A DNA stretch of 46,280 nucleotides from a bacterium (lineage in GTDB: Bacteria > Spirochaetota > Spirochaetia > JABEVK01), in contig JAJXVP010000004.1 in NCBI GenBank assembly GCA_021782055.1, positions 1 through 46,280 of the forward strand, given 5' to 3'. Position numbers and translations under genes: made by a program. Below, piece after piece: positions 17,277 through 25,567 of this stretch. Below the pieces are notes generated by a model. That model was not told where the DNA came from. It did not search any database and saw nothing but the letters and a program-made list of their open reading frames with translations. Every line of letters begins with the position of its first letter. The stretch's first letter is position 1.

Positions 17277-17285
17277 AGACTTTCT

Positions 17286-17314
17286 TTCATAGGGCCTTTA
17301 CGCTTTTTTGTCAA
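17286..17314 (-). promoter_or_regulatory. Sigma70-like promoter for rsmE, near-leaderless
   Basis: On the minus strand TTGACA (17314-17309), a 17-base spacer, then TATGAA (17291-17286). Only nine bases separate the -10 from the ATG at 17276. Confidence 0.55.
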
Positions 17315-17324
17315 AATACGTCGG

Positions 17325-17354
17325 TGGACAACAGAGGCGGACGCGGTGTATTCT
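17325..17354 (+). promoter_or_regulatory. Sigma70-like promoter for yhbY operon
   Basis: TGGACA (17325-17330), an 18-base spacer, TATTCT (17349-17354). Predicted start near 17361, followed by a GGGGAGGG ribosome site before the ATG at 17382. It is divergent from the rsmE promoter. Confidence 0.5.
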
Positions 17355-17381
17355 GAAGAAAATTGCCGGGGAGGGTAGCCG

Positions 17382-17684
17382 ATGGAACTAACAAGCACCC
17401 AACGAAGTTTTCTTACCAAATTGGCTCATGACGTACAGCCGGTGGTAATGTTGGGAAAGGCTGGGCTAACCGATCAAGTCATAGCGGCCCTATCGCAAGC
17501 CTTAGAGGATCATGAATTGGTCAAGATGCGATTTCAGGGCTTTAAAGATGAAAAACGAACATTGGCCGTAACAGCGGGTGAGAGGTCTTCTGCCATACTC
17601 GTTAGGCTTTTAGGTAATAATGCGGTGTATTTTCGGGTTTCATCTGACCCCGATAAACGAAAAATTCGACTCCCCCGGGGTTAA
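17382..17684 (+). CDS. yhbY: YhbY family RNA-binding protein (CRM domain)
   Basis: A 100-residue single CRM-domain protein, a family associated with pre-50S ribosomal particles. The opening pattern LTSTQRSFLTKLAHD, the central MLGKAGLTDQVI loop (the GxxG-type RNA-binding turn) and the EDHELVKMRF strand are typical. Start ATG at 17382 with GGGGAGGG upstream. First gene of a rightward run; the P83/100 gene begins 11 bases after its stop. Confidence 0.93.
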   Translation: MELTSTQRSFLTKLAHDVQPVVMLGKAGLTDQVIAALSQALEDHELVKMRFQGFKDEKRTLAVTAGERSSAILVRLLGNNAVYFRVSSDPDKRKIRLPRG

Positions 17685-17695
17685 GAGGGTTCACC

Positions 17696-19279
17696 ATGCG
17701 GCGGCTAACGGGATTTTTGGCCCTGTTATGGGGAATGACCTTGGGGGCTGTGACGGTGCAAGCCCAAACGGTTGCTGAAGATGTTCTCAAGAAAGCGGCT
17801 TTACAGAATATTCATTTTATTGACTACGTCGGTCCGGTTTCTGTCTACAATACGCGGGAGCAAATTATTGGAATTGGGCGACGATTAGGGGAACAACGCT
17901 TAACTTCTCAAGGACCCGTCGGTGGCCCCTACTATAAAGCTTGGCGGTTTCACGATGCGAAATCCCCCCTTCTGAGTGCCGATGTGCTGGTTCTTGAACC
18001 GCAGGCTTCTGTTGATACTATCCGTAACCTCAACTGGATTGTCGCTGGTTATCTCGAAAAGGCCTTTGGGTATTCTTTTGATGATGCCCTCCTCTTGGCT
18101 GATTTTGTTACACGCTATAACGCCGTCTATCGAGGAAATGTTGCCTACTTTTCCAAGATGTATGTTCCCGCGTTGGCGGCACACCTAACCCCCGAAAACG
18201 CTGGAATAGCTTTGAATTACCGAGCATGGCCCGGCAAAACTCGCTTGGTCATTCCCCTGAGAGATACCTTAAGTCAAGGACCGGCGGGGCAGGTCAATGC
18301 CGAAGAGGTTTCTAACCCGGCAGTAACTAAGGATATGACTAAAGCGCCTGCGCTGGAAGAGCGAAAAAAGCTTGCTGACCTTAAAGAAACCGAAATTGTC
18401 AAAGAGCAAAAAGTGATCAATCAAAAAGCAGAAGCCTTGGCTGGGGCCCAAGCCCAAGCCCAAGCCCAAGCCCAAGCCCAAGCCAAGGCCGCTACTCCAC
18501 AACCCTCCGTTGCACCGCTTCCTGCGCCAAGCCCAAGTCCAAGTCCAAGTCTCACTCCAGGGCCCAGTGCCAAGACACAGGCGATTGCCCCAGCCCCTAC
18601 GCCAAGTTCGTCGCCAGCTCCTGAGGGGATGACGCCAGCGCAAGTGGCAAAAGAAAAGCAGATTTTGCAAAAAGCCCAAGCCGCAAACCATAAGCGAGAT
18701 GTTCTTCTTCAGAAAGAGCGACAGTCGATACAAAAGGCAGATCAAGCTTTACAGGCTCAACCTCCTGCCCCACAGGCGGCGCCCCCTCCCTCAACCGTAC
18801 CCTTTTTACAAACCGTCTCGGCCGGGAGGTCGCGACTCGATCTTGTTGATATTGGAGGATCTCGCCTTTGGAAAGTTTCATCGCTCAATTCCATTCGGCG
18901 GGGTGAATTCCAAAAGTTCGGCAACTCTTGGTTAGTAACAGCGGGCGAACAACGTGGCGATGCTACCGTACGCCTTGTCTTATTGTCGCCAGGTGACCTT
19001 GCTATTACCGCACAATCACCGCAAGAGGTTTCTCCTGCAGCGCCAGTTGTTGTTGTCGGGACGTTAGCCTACGCGATTGTGAAAAGCGACGGTCAATGGG
19101 TGGTCGCGTCGTACGATACACAACTTCAAACCCATCAGCTATCGCGGGTTTCTGTCCGGGAAGATTCTGGCCTCGAAGTAACCCCACAAGCTGTTCTGGT
19201 TCAAGACCCATCGGGAGAAGTTCTTTTACTCGACCCCGAGAAATTAACAAAAATTGCCCTTAGCAAGGACACCCCATGA
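17696..19279 (+). CDS. P83/100-family secreted protein
   Basis: A 527-residue exported protein with a signal peptide ending near AQA (residues 20-25). The N-terminal 200 residues match the spirochaete P83/100 antigen family: a YVGPVSVYNTREQI segment, a YNAVYRGN motif and an AWPGKTRLVIPL motif. The middle (about 205-360) is low-complexity: charged helices, an Ala-Gln dipeptide run, Pro-Ser-rich stretches and more Lys/Gln helix. About 360-527 is a beta-rich domain. The family occurs in Borrelia and Treponema and its function is unknown; periplasmic or surface location is inferred. The stop overlaps pyrBI by 4 bases. The Ala-Gln run is encoded by a six-unit hexanucleotide repeat. Confidence 0.75.
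   Translation: MRRLTGFLALLWGMTLGAVTVQAQTVAEDVLKKAALQNIHFIDYVGPVSVYNTREQIIGIGRRLGEQRLTSQGPVGGPYYKAWRFHDAKSPLLSADVLVLEPQASVDTIRNLNWIVAGYLEKAFGYSFDDALLLADFVTRYNAVYRGNVAYFSKMYVPALAAHLTPENAGIALNYRAWPGKTRLVIPLRDTLSQGPAGQVNAEEVSNPAVTKDMTKAPALEERKKLADLKETEIVKEQKVINQKAEALAGAQAQAQAQAQAQAKAATPQPSVAPLPAPSPSPSPSLTPGPSAKTQAIAPAPTPSSSPAPEGMTPAQVAKEKQILQKAQAANHKRDVLLQKERQSIQKADQALQAQPPAPQAAPPPSTVPFLQTVSAGRSRLDLVDIGGSRLWKVSSLNSIRRGEFQKFGNSWLVTAGEQRGDATVRLVLLSPGDLAITAQSPQEVSPAAPVVVVGTLAYAIVKSDGQWVVASYDTQLQTHQLSRVSVREDSGLEVTPQAVLVQDPSGEVLLLDPEKLTKIALSKDTP
18446..18481 (+). repeat. GCCCAA hexanucleotide tandem repeat (6 units)
   Basis: Six perfect GCCCAA units encode alternating Ala-Gln in the P83/100 protein, followed by an imperfect GCCAAG. 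Changes in copy number stay in frame and alter linker length only. A second simple run of AAGTCC/AAGCCC units near 18525-18550 encodes Pro-Ser. Confidence 0.95.
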
Positions 19280-20853
19280 AGCATACCGGCCCATTTTTGA
19301 GTAGAACCATTGGTGTGGTTCAAGACTTGAGTTTGGACGAGCAGTGGTATTTGTACACCAAAACTGCGGCCATAAAAAAAGCGATCCTCGAAAATCAGGA
19401 TCTTGCTTCGTTTCAGATCGCCGATCATGGGCTTTCGGTTTACCTCATTTTTTTAGAAGATAGCACACGAACCAAAGAGTCTTTTCGTAATGCAGCTTTG
19501 TTTCACGACGTCACTGTTAATGTGTTTGATGTGGCCAGCAGTTCTGTTAATAAGCAAGAAAGCCTCTCTGATACGTTGAAAATGTTGGTCGGGTACGGAA
19601 GGCGGTCATTGTTCATTATTCGGAGCACGGTCGAAGGGGTCTGTCGTCATTTAGAAAATTATATTGGTGAGTATTGCCAAAAGGCGGGAATTCCTCGACC
19701 AGGATTTATCAATGCGGGGGATGGTAGGCATGAACATCCCACCCAAGAATTTCTCGATGAGTTTTCTTTCTTAGAAAAGAAAGCTTGGAAGCGCGACGAA
19801 ATTCACATTGCCTTGACGGGAGACCTTTATTTTGGCCGTACCATCCATTCAAAAGCCGATGGCTTGAAGATTTTTCAACGGGTCAGGGTTGACCTGATTG
19901 CCCCCCAAGAATTGGCACTTCCGGAATTCTATGCGCAAAAGATGAGAGAGAATGGCTTCACCGTGCGAAGCTTTGATTCCCTTGACGAATACCTCAAGCA
20001 AAAAAATGTTGCCGACATTTGGTACTTTACTCGACTCCAGCTAGAGCGTATGGGCGATGATGTTTTAGACAAGGTTGAGCGCCTCAAAGCTGCCGTAACG
20101 GTTCGACCTGATCATCTTCCCCTCCTTCCTGCCGGAACAAAGTTTTATCACCCGCTGCCACAAAATCGAAAGGCTCCAACCATTCCTCATTTTGCCGAAA
20201 GTCTGCCACTGAACGGATGGGACGAGCAATCTCGAAATGGGTATTTTACACGAATTACGCTCATTGGCATGATTGGTGGGGTTCTTGGCCAGGAATTTTC
20301 AGGGCAAACCCTGGTCGATGAAGCCTTGACTGATGATTTTGTAGAAGAAGTTCCCGTTTCGGGGCAAACAAAACTCGGAGACCACAAAACAGGCATTAAA
20401 CCGGTTGATAACGGCATCGTGATTGATCACATAGGGGTGGGTCGCAGTATTGAACAGATTTGGAAGCTCCTTGATAAAATTCGGCGAAACTTGCAGTTGA
20501 ATTACTTATCGAGCCAAGGCGTGTTTGCCTCAAGCAAATCGCAAACCTTAAAAGGACTCATTTCGATTCCTCAGTTAACAGAGCTGGGCTTTAAAAAGAT
20601 GAAGAAGCTTGCAGCACTGAGTCCTGAATGCACTTTGAATATCGTTCAAAATAGTCAAGTTGTTCATAAATACCGGGTACACATGCCGCCGAGAATCTAT
20701 AACTTTGAAGAAATCTCGTGCCGTAACGAAAACTGCATCAGTCATGCTCGTCAGCACGAACCGGTTCAACCGGAGTTTTTGAGGGCTGGCGAGGGGTTTG
20801 TTTGTCGCTTTTGCGAACGTCCGCATACCTTTGACGAAATCTGGACGAGCTAG
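19276..20853 (+). CDS. pyrBI: Fused aspartate carbamoyltransferase catalytic and regulatory chains
   Basis: Makes carbamoyl-aspartate, the first committed step of pyrimidine synthesis. Residues 1-340 are the catalytic chain: STRT (63-66) binds carbamoyl phosphate, and HPTQEFLDE and the later PLPQNRKAP loop are conserved. Residues about 365-525 are a PyrI-like regulatory chain with the nucleotide-binding GIVIDHIGVGRS segment and four zinc cysteines in CRNENC and CRFC near the C-terminus. In E. coli these chains are separate genes; the fusion is known from Thermotoga and some spirochaetes. The gene overlaps the P83/100 gene by 4 bases. A GC-rich structured region follows. Confidence 0.93.
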   Translation: MKHTGPFLSRTIGVVQDLSLDEQWYLYTKTAAIKKAILENQDLASFQIADHGLSVYLIFLEDSTRTKESFRNAALFHDVTVNVFDVASSSVNKQESLSDTLKMLVGYGRRSLFIIRSTVEGVCRHLENYIGEYCQKAGIPRPGFINAGDGRHEHPTQEFLDEFSFLEKKAWKRDEIHIALTGDLYFGRTIHSKADGLKIFQRVRVDLIAPQELALPEFYAQKMRENGFTVRSFDSLDEYLKQKNVADIWYFTRLQLERMGDDVLDKVERLKAAVTVRPDHLPLLPAGTKFYHPLPQNRKAPTIPHFAESLPLNGWDEQSRNGYFTRITLIGMIGGVLGQEFSGQTLVDEALTDDFVEEVPVSGQTKLGDHKTGIKPVDNGIVIDHIGVGRSIEQIWKLLDKIRRNLQLNYLSSQGVFASSKSQTLKGLISIPQLTELGFKKMKKLAALSPECTLNIVQNSQVVHKYRVHMPPRIYNFEEISCRNENCISHARQHEPVQPEFLRAGEGFVCRFCERPHTFDEIWTS

Positions 20854-20891
20854 ATAATCCGAAAGCCTTATCGCTGAGGCCCGCTGAGCGT

Positions 20892-20945
20892 TGCGCCAAA
20901 TGGGGGCAAAGGGCGGCGCACGGCCCCCGAAGGGTGCCCCGTGCG
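20892..20945. other. GC-rich region with two mutually exclusive hairpins
   Basis: TGCGCC (20892-20897) can pair with GGCGCA (20915-20920). Alternatively CGCACGG (20917-20923) can pair with CCGTGCG (20939-20945) around CCCCCGAAGGG. Both use 20917-20920, so they exclude each other. No T-run follows. It lies between the convergent pyrBI and PBP1A genes and may act as a termination or RNA 3'-end structure. Confidence 0.5.
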
Positions 20946-20950
20946 TTAGA

Positions 20951-23494
20951 CTAATTGCCCGGAGTTGTCGAAGGCGGCAGATTTGTTTGGTTCGGTTCTT
21001 CCGCTTGCGAGTTGTCCCCACTGGGGGAGGTGGACGGTGTTGAATTAGGCGAACCAGTATTTAAATCAAGGTTGAAGTTTAGGTCGGGATTCAAAACACT
21101 GTTATCGATTTTACTCGTAACTTTGTGTAGCACCTTGTTCATATTCGCTGAAAGTACGGCATCTCGCATTTTTCTAAACTCGGCCAAGTTAGACACCTTT
21201 GTGGGTACTGTACCTGTTAAGAAAACCTCACGAATGACATGTTCGCCGGGTTCTCCCGACGGAAGAAGGCCTGTTTCCGCGTCGACATCAGCAAACTGAA
21301 TACCGGTAGCGGGAATAGGGAACTTGATAGGAGGCAGGTGTTCATGAACTTTTTTCATGTACTCAGCCCAGTAAATCCCCGCTGCAGTGGCCCCAGTGTT
21401 TTCCAACCCCAAAGAGTTGCCAGGGTGGTCAAAGCCTAACCAAACGGCTGTGGTCATGTAGGGAGAGTAGCCAATAGCCCAAGCATCAGCCCAGTTCTGC
21501 GTCGTTCCTGTCTTTCCGGCCATCTCCATAGGAAGTCCATTAACATACCACCGAGCATAGGCTAGGGTACCGGTCTGAACGGTAGTTTCCAGCAAGTTAG
21601 TCATGATATAGGCGGTTTGAGGGCTGATGATCTGTGCCGCGCTCCCTTTTAGCCGTTGCTCGTTGAGCATTTCGGCGGCTGGGTTAGCAATGATGTTCCC
21701 TTTTCTATCCTGGATATACAGAACACCAATCGGATCAACTTCCCGACCTTGGTTGGCAAAAATCGCGTAAGCCCGGGCCATCTGGATTGGTGAAACTGAA
21801 ATAATTCCTAAAGCTAAGGGGTAGCGTCTCGGGAAGGTGGCGGCTATCTGAGCTGGGTCAGTAATGCCTAACAACTTGGCGGCGCGGTCAATGGCGGCAT
21901 CAAAGCCAATTCCTGCCAAAATTTGAATGGAAGGAACATTCATAGAGTGCGCCAGGGCTTGGCGCAACAAAACTGGTCCCTTCCATTCTCCCAAGAAATT
22001 GGAAGGTGTGTAATAGGTACCGTCTTCATTCTTAAAAACCGTGGGTTGATCCATAATCATGGTTGCGGGAGTATATTTGCGGGAATCAATCGCCGCAGAA
22101 TAGTATAGAGGTTTAAAAGCTGACCCCGGTTGAATACGGGCCTGGACGGCACGGTTGAACTGGTTTAAACGGTCAAAGTGTGAGCCCCCGACCATGGCCT
22201 TGATGTAGCCGGTGGAATTGTCGAGGGTAATGAGGGCGCCTTCGACTTGATCTCGTCCCATGATAGCGACTACTGGTTTGTAAGCTTTTGTTGCCACCGT
22301 ATCGAGTGAATCGGCACCAAATATTTTGGCGGCAATGTCAATTGTCGGCAAAAGTTTTTGCTCCAGGTAACTCCGGGCGTCTCGGAGCCTTTGCGTCCCT
22401 TTCGCTTTAAGATCGCTGATGTTGAAGGTATAGCTCAGCATATCCAAGATGGGGGCTATCTCTGAATCGACGATGTTGAGACGTCGCCCGTTGGAGGCTT
22501 GAAATTTCTCGTTGGTGATTTCGATTCCTCGAGTCATAACCTCGTCAGCAACTTTTTGATCATTTAAATCTAAGGTCGTATGGATGACTAAGCCGTCTCG
22601 GTAGATATCATGAGGACCAACGAGGTTATCATCAAGCCAGTTTCGAACGTACTCGGTAAAGTAAGGTGCCCTATCAACTTGATCAAAGTACGCTGTACTC
22701 ATGTCGCCACGGCTGTAGTCATAATTGGCCCAATACTGATCAAAGCTGTCTTTTGCCTGCTTTGCCGTGATGTAGCCTAACTGCACCATTTGGTCCAAGA
22801 TTTCTTTTTGTACTTTGGCGGCTCCGTTGGGGTTCCTAATGGGAGAATACAAGCCTGGTCGAACCAGCTGTATGACCAGGAGGGCAGCTTCAGCCGGTGT
22901 CAGCTCTTTGACCGGTTTATTAAAGAAATATTTGCTGGCGGCTTCAACACCGTAGGTGGCGTGACCAAACGGCATATTGTTCATGTATTGTTCGAGAATT
23001 TCTTCTTTTGAGAATTTTGTCTCAAGCTGTAACGCCCACCACAGCTCTTGCAATTTTCGGGTTAGTGTCAATTGGGTGCGGTCAGAGTAGAGTTTCCCCG
23101 CCAACTGTTGAGTAAGAGTTGATCCGCCTTGAAGATGATGAGTAATCACGTCCATGACCATGGCGCGCAAAATGCCCTTGAGTGAAAAACCGTTATGATA
23201 AAAGAAGTCCTGATCTTCACGCGTTACTAAGGCGTCGGTCAGGAAGCGAGGTATGTCATTGTACGAAACGAGATCTCGTTTTTCGGTTGAAAAAAACTCG
23301 GTGATGACGTTTCCGTGGATATCGAGAACTTTGGAGGGGAGCGCTGGGTCAAAGTTTCCGAAATTGGAGCGATTTTGGATATTCCAGGTAGCACTGAGGG
23401 CAAGCCCCAGTAAGAGGCCCATACCAGTGGCCGAAACCAAAGCTAAAATCGCAAGGATTTTTAGCCGACGATTGCGTCTTTCGGAAAAGATCAT
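20951..23494 (-). CDS. Class A penicillin-binding protein 1A
   Basis: Bifunctional peptidoglycan glycosyltransferase/transpeptidase anchored by one N-terminal membrane segment (11-36). The GT51 domain has the catalytic Glu93 in TREDQDFFYHNG, then QGGSTLTQQLAG. The transpeptidase domain has SAFK near 460 (active serine), SMN and KTGTTQNWADAW near 655. The last 60 residues are an Asn/Ser/Pro-rich low-complexity tail. Length of 847 is typical of PBP1A. The ATG at 23494 lies 5 bases after the -10 of a TTGACA promoter and has no ribosome site, so its mRNA is predicted to be leaderless. The nearest alternative start (Met25) would cut into the membrane anchor. Confidence 0.95.
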   Translation of the reverse strand: MIFSERRNRRLKILAILALVSATGMGLLLGLALSATWNIQNRSNFGNFDPALPSKVLDIHGNVITEFFSTEKRDLVSYNDIPRFLTDALVTREDQDFFYHNGFSLKGILRAMVMDVITHHLQGGSTLTQQLAGKLYSDRTQLTLTRKLQELWWALQLETKFSKEEILEQYMNNMPFGHATYGVEAASKYFFNKPVKELTPAEAALLVIQLVRPGLYSPIRNPNGAAKVQKEILDQMVQLGYITAKQAKDSFDQYWANYDYSRGDMSTAYFDQVDRAPYFTEYVRNWLDDNLVGPHDIYRDGLVIHTTLDLNDQKVADEVMTRGIEITNEKFQASNGRRLNIVDSEIAPILDMLSYTFNISDLKAKGTQRLRDARSYLEQKLLPTIDIAAKIFGADSLDTVATKAYKPVVAIMGRDQVEGALITLDNSTGYIKAMVGGSHFDRLNQFNRAVQARIQPGSAFKPLYYSAAIDSRKYTPATMIMDQPTVFKNEDGTYYTPSNFLGEWKGPVLLRQALAHSMNVPSIQILAGIGFDAAIDRAAKLLGITDPAQIAATFPRRYPLALGIISVSPIQMARAYAIFANQGREVDPIGVLYIQDRKGNIIANPAAEMLNEQRLKGSAAQIISPQTAYIMTNLLETTVQTGTLAYARWYVNGLPMEMAGKTGTTQNWADAWAIGYSPYMTTAVWLGFDHPGNSLGLENTGATAAGIYWAEYMKKVHEHLPPIKFPIPATGIQFADVDAETGLLPSGEPGEHVIREVFLTGTVPTKVSNLAEFRKMRDAVLSANMNKVLHKVTSKIDNSVLNPDLNFNLDLNTGSPNSTPSTSPSGDNSQAEEPNQTNLPPSTTPGN

Positions 23495-23499
23495 GGCCT

Positions 23500-23528
23500 A
23501 TGGTAGGCAAACAGGGATTTTCTGTCAA
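23500..23528 (-). promoter_or_regulatory. Sigma70-like promoter for PBP1A, leaderless
   Basis: On the minus strand TTGACA (23528-23523), a 17-base spacer, TACCAT (23505-23500), then AGGCC and the ATG. The predicted transcription start falls within one base of the start codon. Confidence 0.6.
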
Positions 23529-23549
23529 CTTACTTCAGAATGTTCAAAC

Positions 23550-23579
23550 AAAAAAAGAAGCCGGCTGGGGAAGCCGGCT
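23550..23579 (-). terminator. Rho-independent terminator of the Mla-envelope operon
   Basis: On the minus strand AGCCGGCT, a TCCCC loop, AGCCGGCT, then a run of seven T (23556-23550). It lies about 120 bases after the stop of the last operon gene. The two arms are identical self-palindromes. Confidence 0.85.
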
Positions 23580-23702
23580 CCAACCCCGAAGGGTATCGTA
23601 TGATATAGAAACTGGGAGGGGAACTATATCTCTACGACAATTAAACTATCGACGGGTAGTTAGCGTTACTTTACAAGAAAAATCCGGGGGAAAAGCTCCC
23701 TG

Positions 23703-24623
23703 CTATTCTTCCTCAAAGGCAATTTGCATCTGTAAGGACACTTTATGCCTACCACCTCGCGTGATTTCAAAATTATCGGCCACTTGATAACCCCCAATGG
23801 TGAACTGAACAGTATGGATTCCTTTTGAGACGGCTAAAGAGTTCCAGGCAGAAGGGGGAACAGGTTTGCCATCAAGCAGAATCTGAGTTCCTGCGGGAGC
23901 CTCAAACGTCACATAGGGGGTATCTTCTGCCAGCACTGCCGAAAGTTCTGTAACTTTGGCTGGACGAACGGCCATATTGAGGTTTTGTGACTTGTAACCG
24001 GGAAGCGAAAGATGCACGGTGTAAACCCCGGGGTCGAGGTAGATCACGCCTTCGGAGGTTTCTTGCTGACCATTGATTAAAATCTTGAGTTGCTGGCGCA
24101 TTTCGGGCGAAAGGTTCGGCGTTCGTAAAAGAAATCCCCCCAAATTCGTACTGAGCCAGTGACAGCTAACATGAAAAACTGCCGGGTCTTGGGTCTCGCT
24201 GGAACTATCAAGGGCTTGAATGGACAAAAAAAGGGGAAAAGTCGCCCGTTTAACCACAGCAGTATCCACCGAGGCCAAAAGATGTGCGTTAGCAATGAGG
24301 GGAACATCTAAATAAAAATGCGAGGCTATGGGCAAAACCTCCCAAGCAATCCTCGCTTCGGTTGTGGGGGGGCCTTCCGACTTTTGGTATAGCGATACCG
24401 CTAAATTGGCATGCCGATCAAAAATCTCGCGCGGTACCTGAATTTCGATTTCTACAGCCTTTGTAAAGCGGGTTTGCTGGGGAACCTGAAGCTTTACCAG
24501 CTCACCAAGGTGGAACCCTACGGGTTCTCCATCAAGCACAGCGGTTTTCTCACTCTGATGAGCCTGAGCAAAAAGCGCGGGGGTGAGAAAAATGAGAAGC
24601 AAAAGTCCAGAAAGGAACTTCAT
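23703..24623 (-). CDS. Secreted PEGA-like domain protein
   Basis: A 306-residue protein with a signal peptide (cleavage near ALFAQA, residues 15-22). The second half has two PEGA-like beta repeats: a DPGVYTVHLSLPGYKSQ segment, then GTQILLDGKPVPPSAW and GIHTVQFTIGGYQ. Such domains decorate envelope proteins and may bind carbohydrate or protein; no catalytic residues are visible. The start overlaps the M23 peptidase stop by one base (TGATG), so it is the last gene of the leftward envelope operon and is followed by a strong terminator at 23550-23579. Confidence 0.7.
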   Translation of the reverse strand: MKFLSGLLLLIFLTPALFAQAHQSEKTAVLDGEPVGFHLGELVKLQVPQQTRFTKAVEIEIQVPREIFDRHANLAVSLYQKSEGPPTTEARIAWEVLPIASHFYLDVPLIANAHLLASVDTAVVKRATFPLFLSIQALDSSSETQDPAVFHVSCHWLSTNLGGFLLRTPNLSPEMRQQLKILINGQQETSEGVIYLDPGVYTVHLSLPGYKSQNLNMAVRPAKVTELSAVLAEDTPYVTFEAPAGTQILLDGKPVPPSAWNSLAVSKGIHTVQFTIGGYQVADNFEITRGGRHKVSLQMQIAFEEE

Positions 24624-25567
24624 CAGAATTTTACCGGTAAAAGGGGAAGGGGATTCACAGGAACGCCATTTTTTTTAATTTCAAAATGGAGGTGAGGACC
24701 TGTAGATTCTCCGGTACTTCCCACTTTTCCTATGATTGTACCTGATCGGACGGTTTCATTCAAGAAAACTAAGATGCGTGAGAGGTGAGCATAAACAGTT
24801 TCCCAGCCCCTGGCGTGCTTGAGAATGACGTGATTGCCCAGAATGGGATTGTATCCCACATCGGCCACTGTACCATCCTGGGCCGCAAAGACGTCTGTGC
24901 CAATGGGAGCCGCAAGATCAACTCCGGCATGAAAATCGGGCTTTCCGGTAAACGGGTTCGGCCGCATGCCAAAGGGAGAAGTAAGTATCGCATGAGGGAG
25001 GGGAAACCTAAACAAGGTACCTAAGAACCGCGAGCGCTCCTGAGGACCAAATCGCTCGCCAGGAAAAAAAGTAAACGGTACAATGCCCTCGGGTGTGGGG
25101 AGCCGCAGAGCCACCGCATGTTTTTTTGACATGTTCCAGGCTTTAAGTAGCCGGTCGATTTCTCCGGGATGCTGACGATTCAAAAATAGGCCGGGTTGAC
25201 TGGGTACAAGAATTGTTTGGCCGGGTTTAACAGCCTGGGGGTTGGACCAGCCGTTGAGTGTCGAAAGGGTATCGTAGGGAAGATTAAAACTCCCCGCGAG
25301 CGAAAAAACGTTATCTTCTGGTTTAAGCGTGTAGCGAAAGAGGCTTAAATCCGGCAGGGGGTCTCCTCGAGCGATGGCCTCATAGTAATCTTCAACAAGA
25401 TCTTGTTGCTGTTGAAACAAAGGGTCGGAAAGAACCGAAAGGTGATGGATGAGGGGGATCCCCTGCCAGGCCAGCAGTGAGCCATTTTCTCCTTGAGCAT
25501 GGGCAGAGAATAGAAGCGTAAAGAAAATAGAGGCCAGTAGGACCGCAAAGCGTCGCAAGTTGGTCAC
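24623..25567 (-). CDS. LysM-containing M23 family peptidase
   Basis: A secreted zinc endopeptidase or cell-wall-binding homologue acting on peptidoglycan cross-bridges. Signal peptide at 1-25; a LysM domain at about 75-120 (YTLKPEDNVFSLA to GQTILVPSQ); M23 domain at about 200-305 with the zinc ligands in HAGVDLAA and HLHFE, and the YAHLS motif. The ligands look complete, so activity is plausible. It overlaps the TPR lipoprotein by 4 bases and the PEGA gene by 1 base. This resembles a NlpD/EnvC-like envelope factor placed beside an Mla lipid transport set. Confidence 0.88.
   Translation of the reverse strand: MTNLRRFAVLLASIFFTLLFSAHAQGENGSLLAWQGIPLIHHLSVLSDPLFQQQQDLVEDYYEAIARGDPLPDLSLFRYTLKPEDNVFSLAGSFNLPYDTLSTLNGWSNPQAVKPGQTILVPSQPGLFLNRQHPGEIDRLLKAWNMSKKHAVALRLPTPEGIVPFTFFPGERFGPQERSRFLGTLFRFPLPHAILTSPFGMRPNPFTGKPDFHAGVDLAAPIGTDVFAAQDGTVADVGYNPILGNHVILKHARGWETVYAHLSRILVFLNETVRSGTIIGKVGSTGESTGPHLHFEIKKNGVPVNPLPLLPVKF

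Noticed and set aside
18269..18745. Long open frame on the minus strand rich in Leu-Gly and Trp
   Set aside because: It is the antisense of the Ala-Gln and Pro-Ser repeats of the P83/100 gene; simple repeats keep it open.
20575..21021. Open frame antisense to the pyrBI 3' end
   Set aside because: Composition and position match a shadow of pyrBI and the structured gap; no ribosome site or family pattern.
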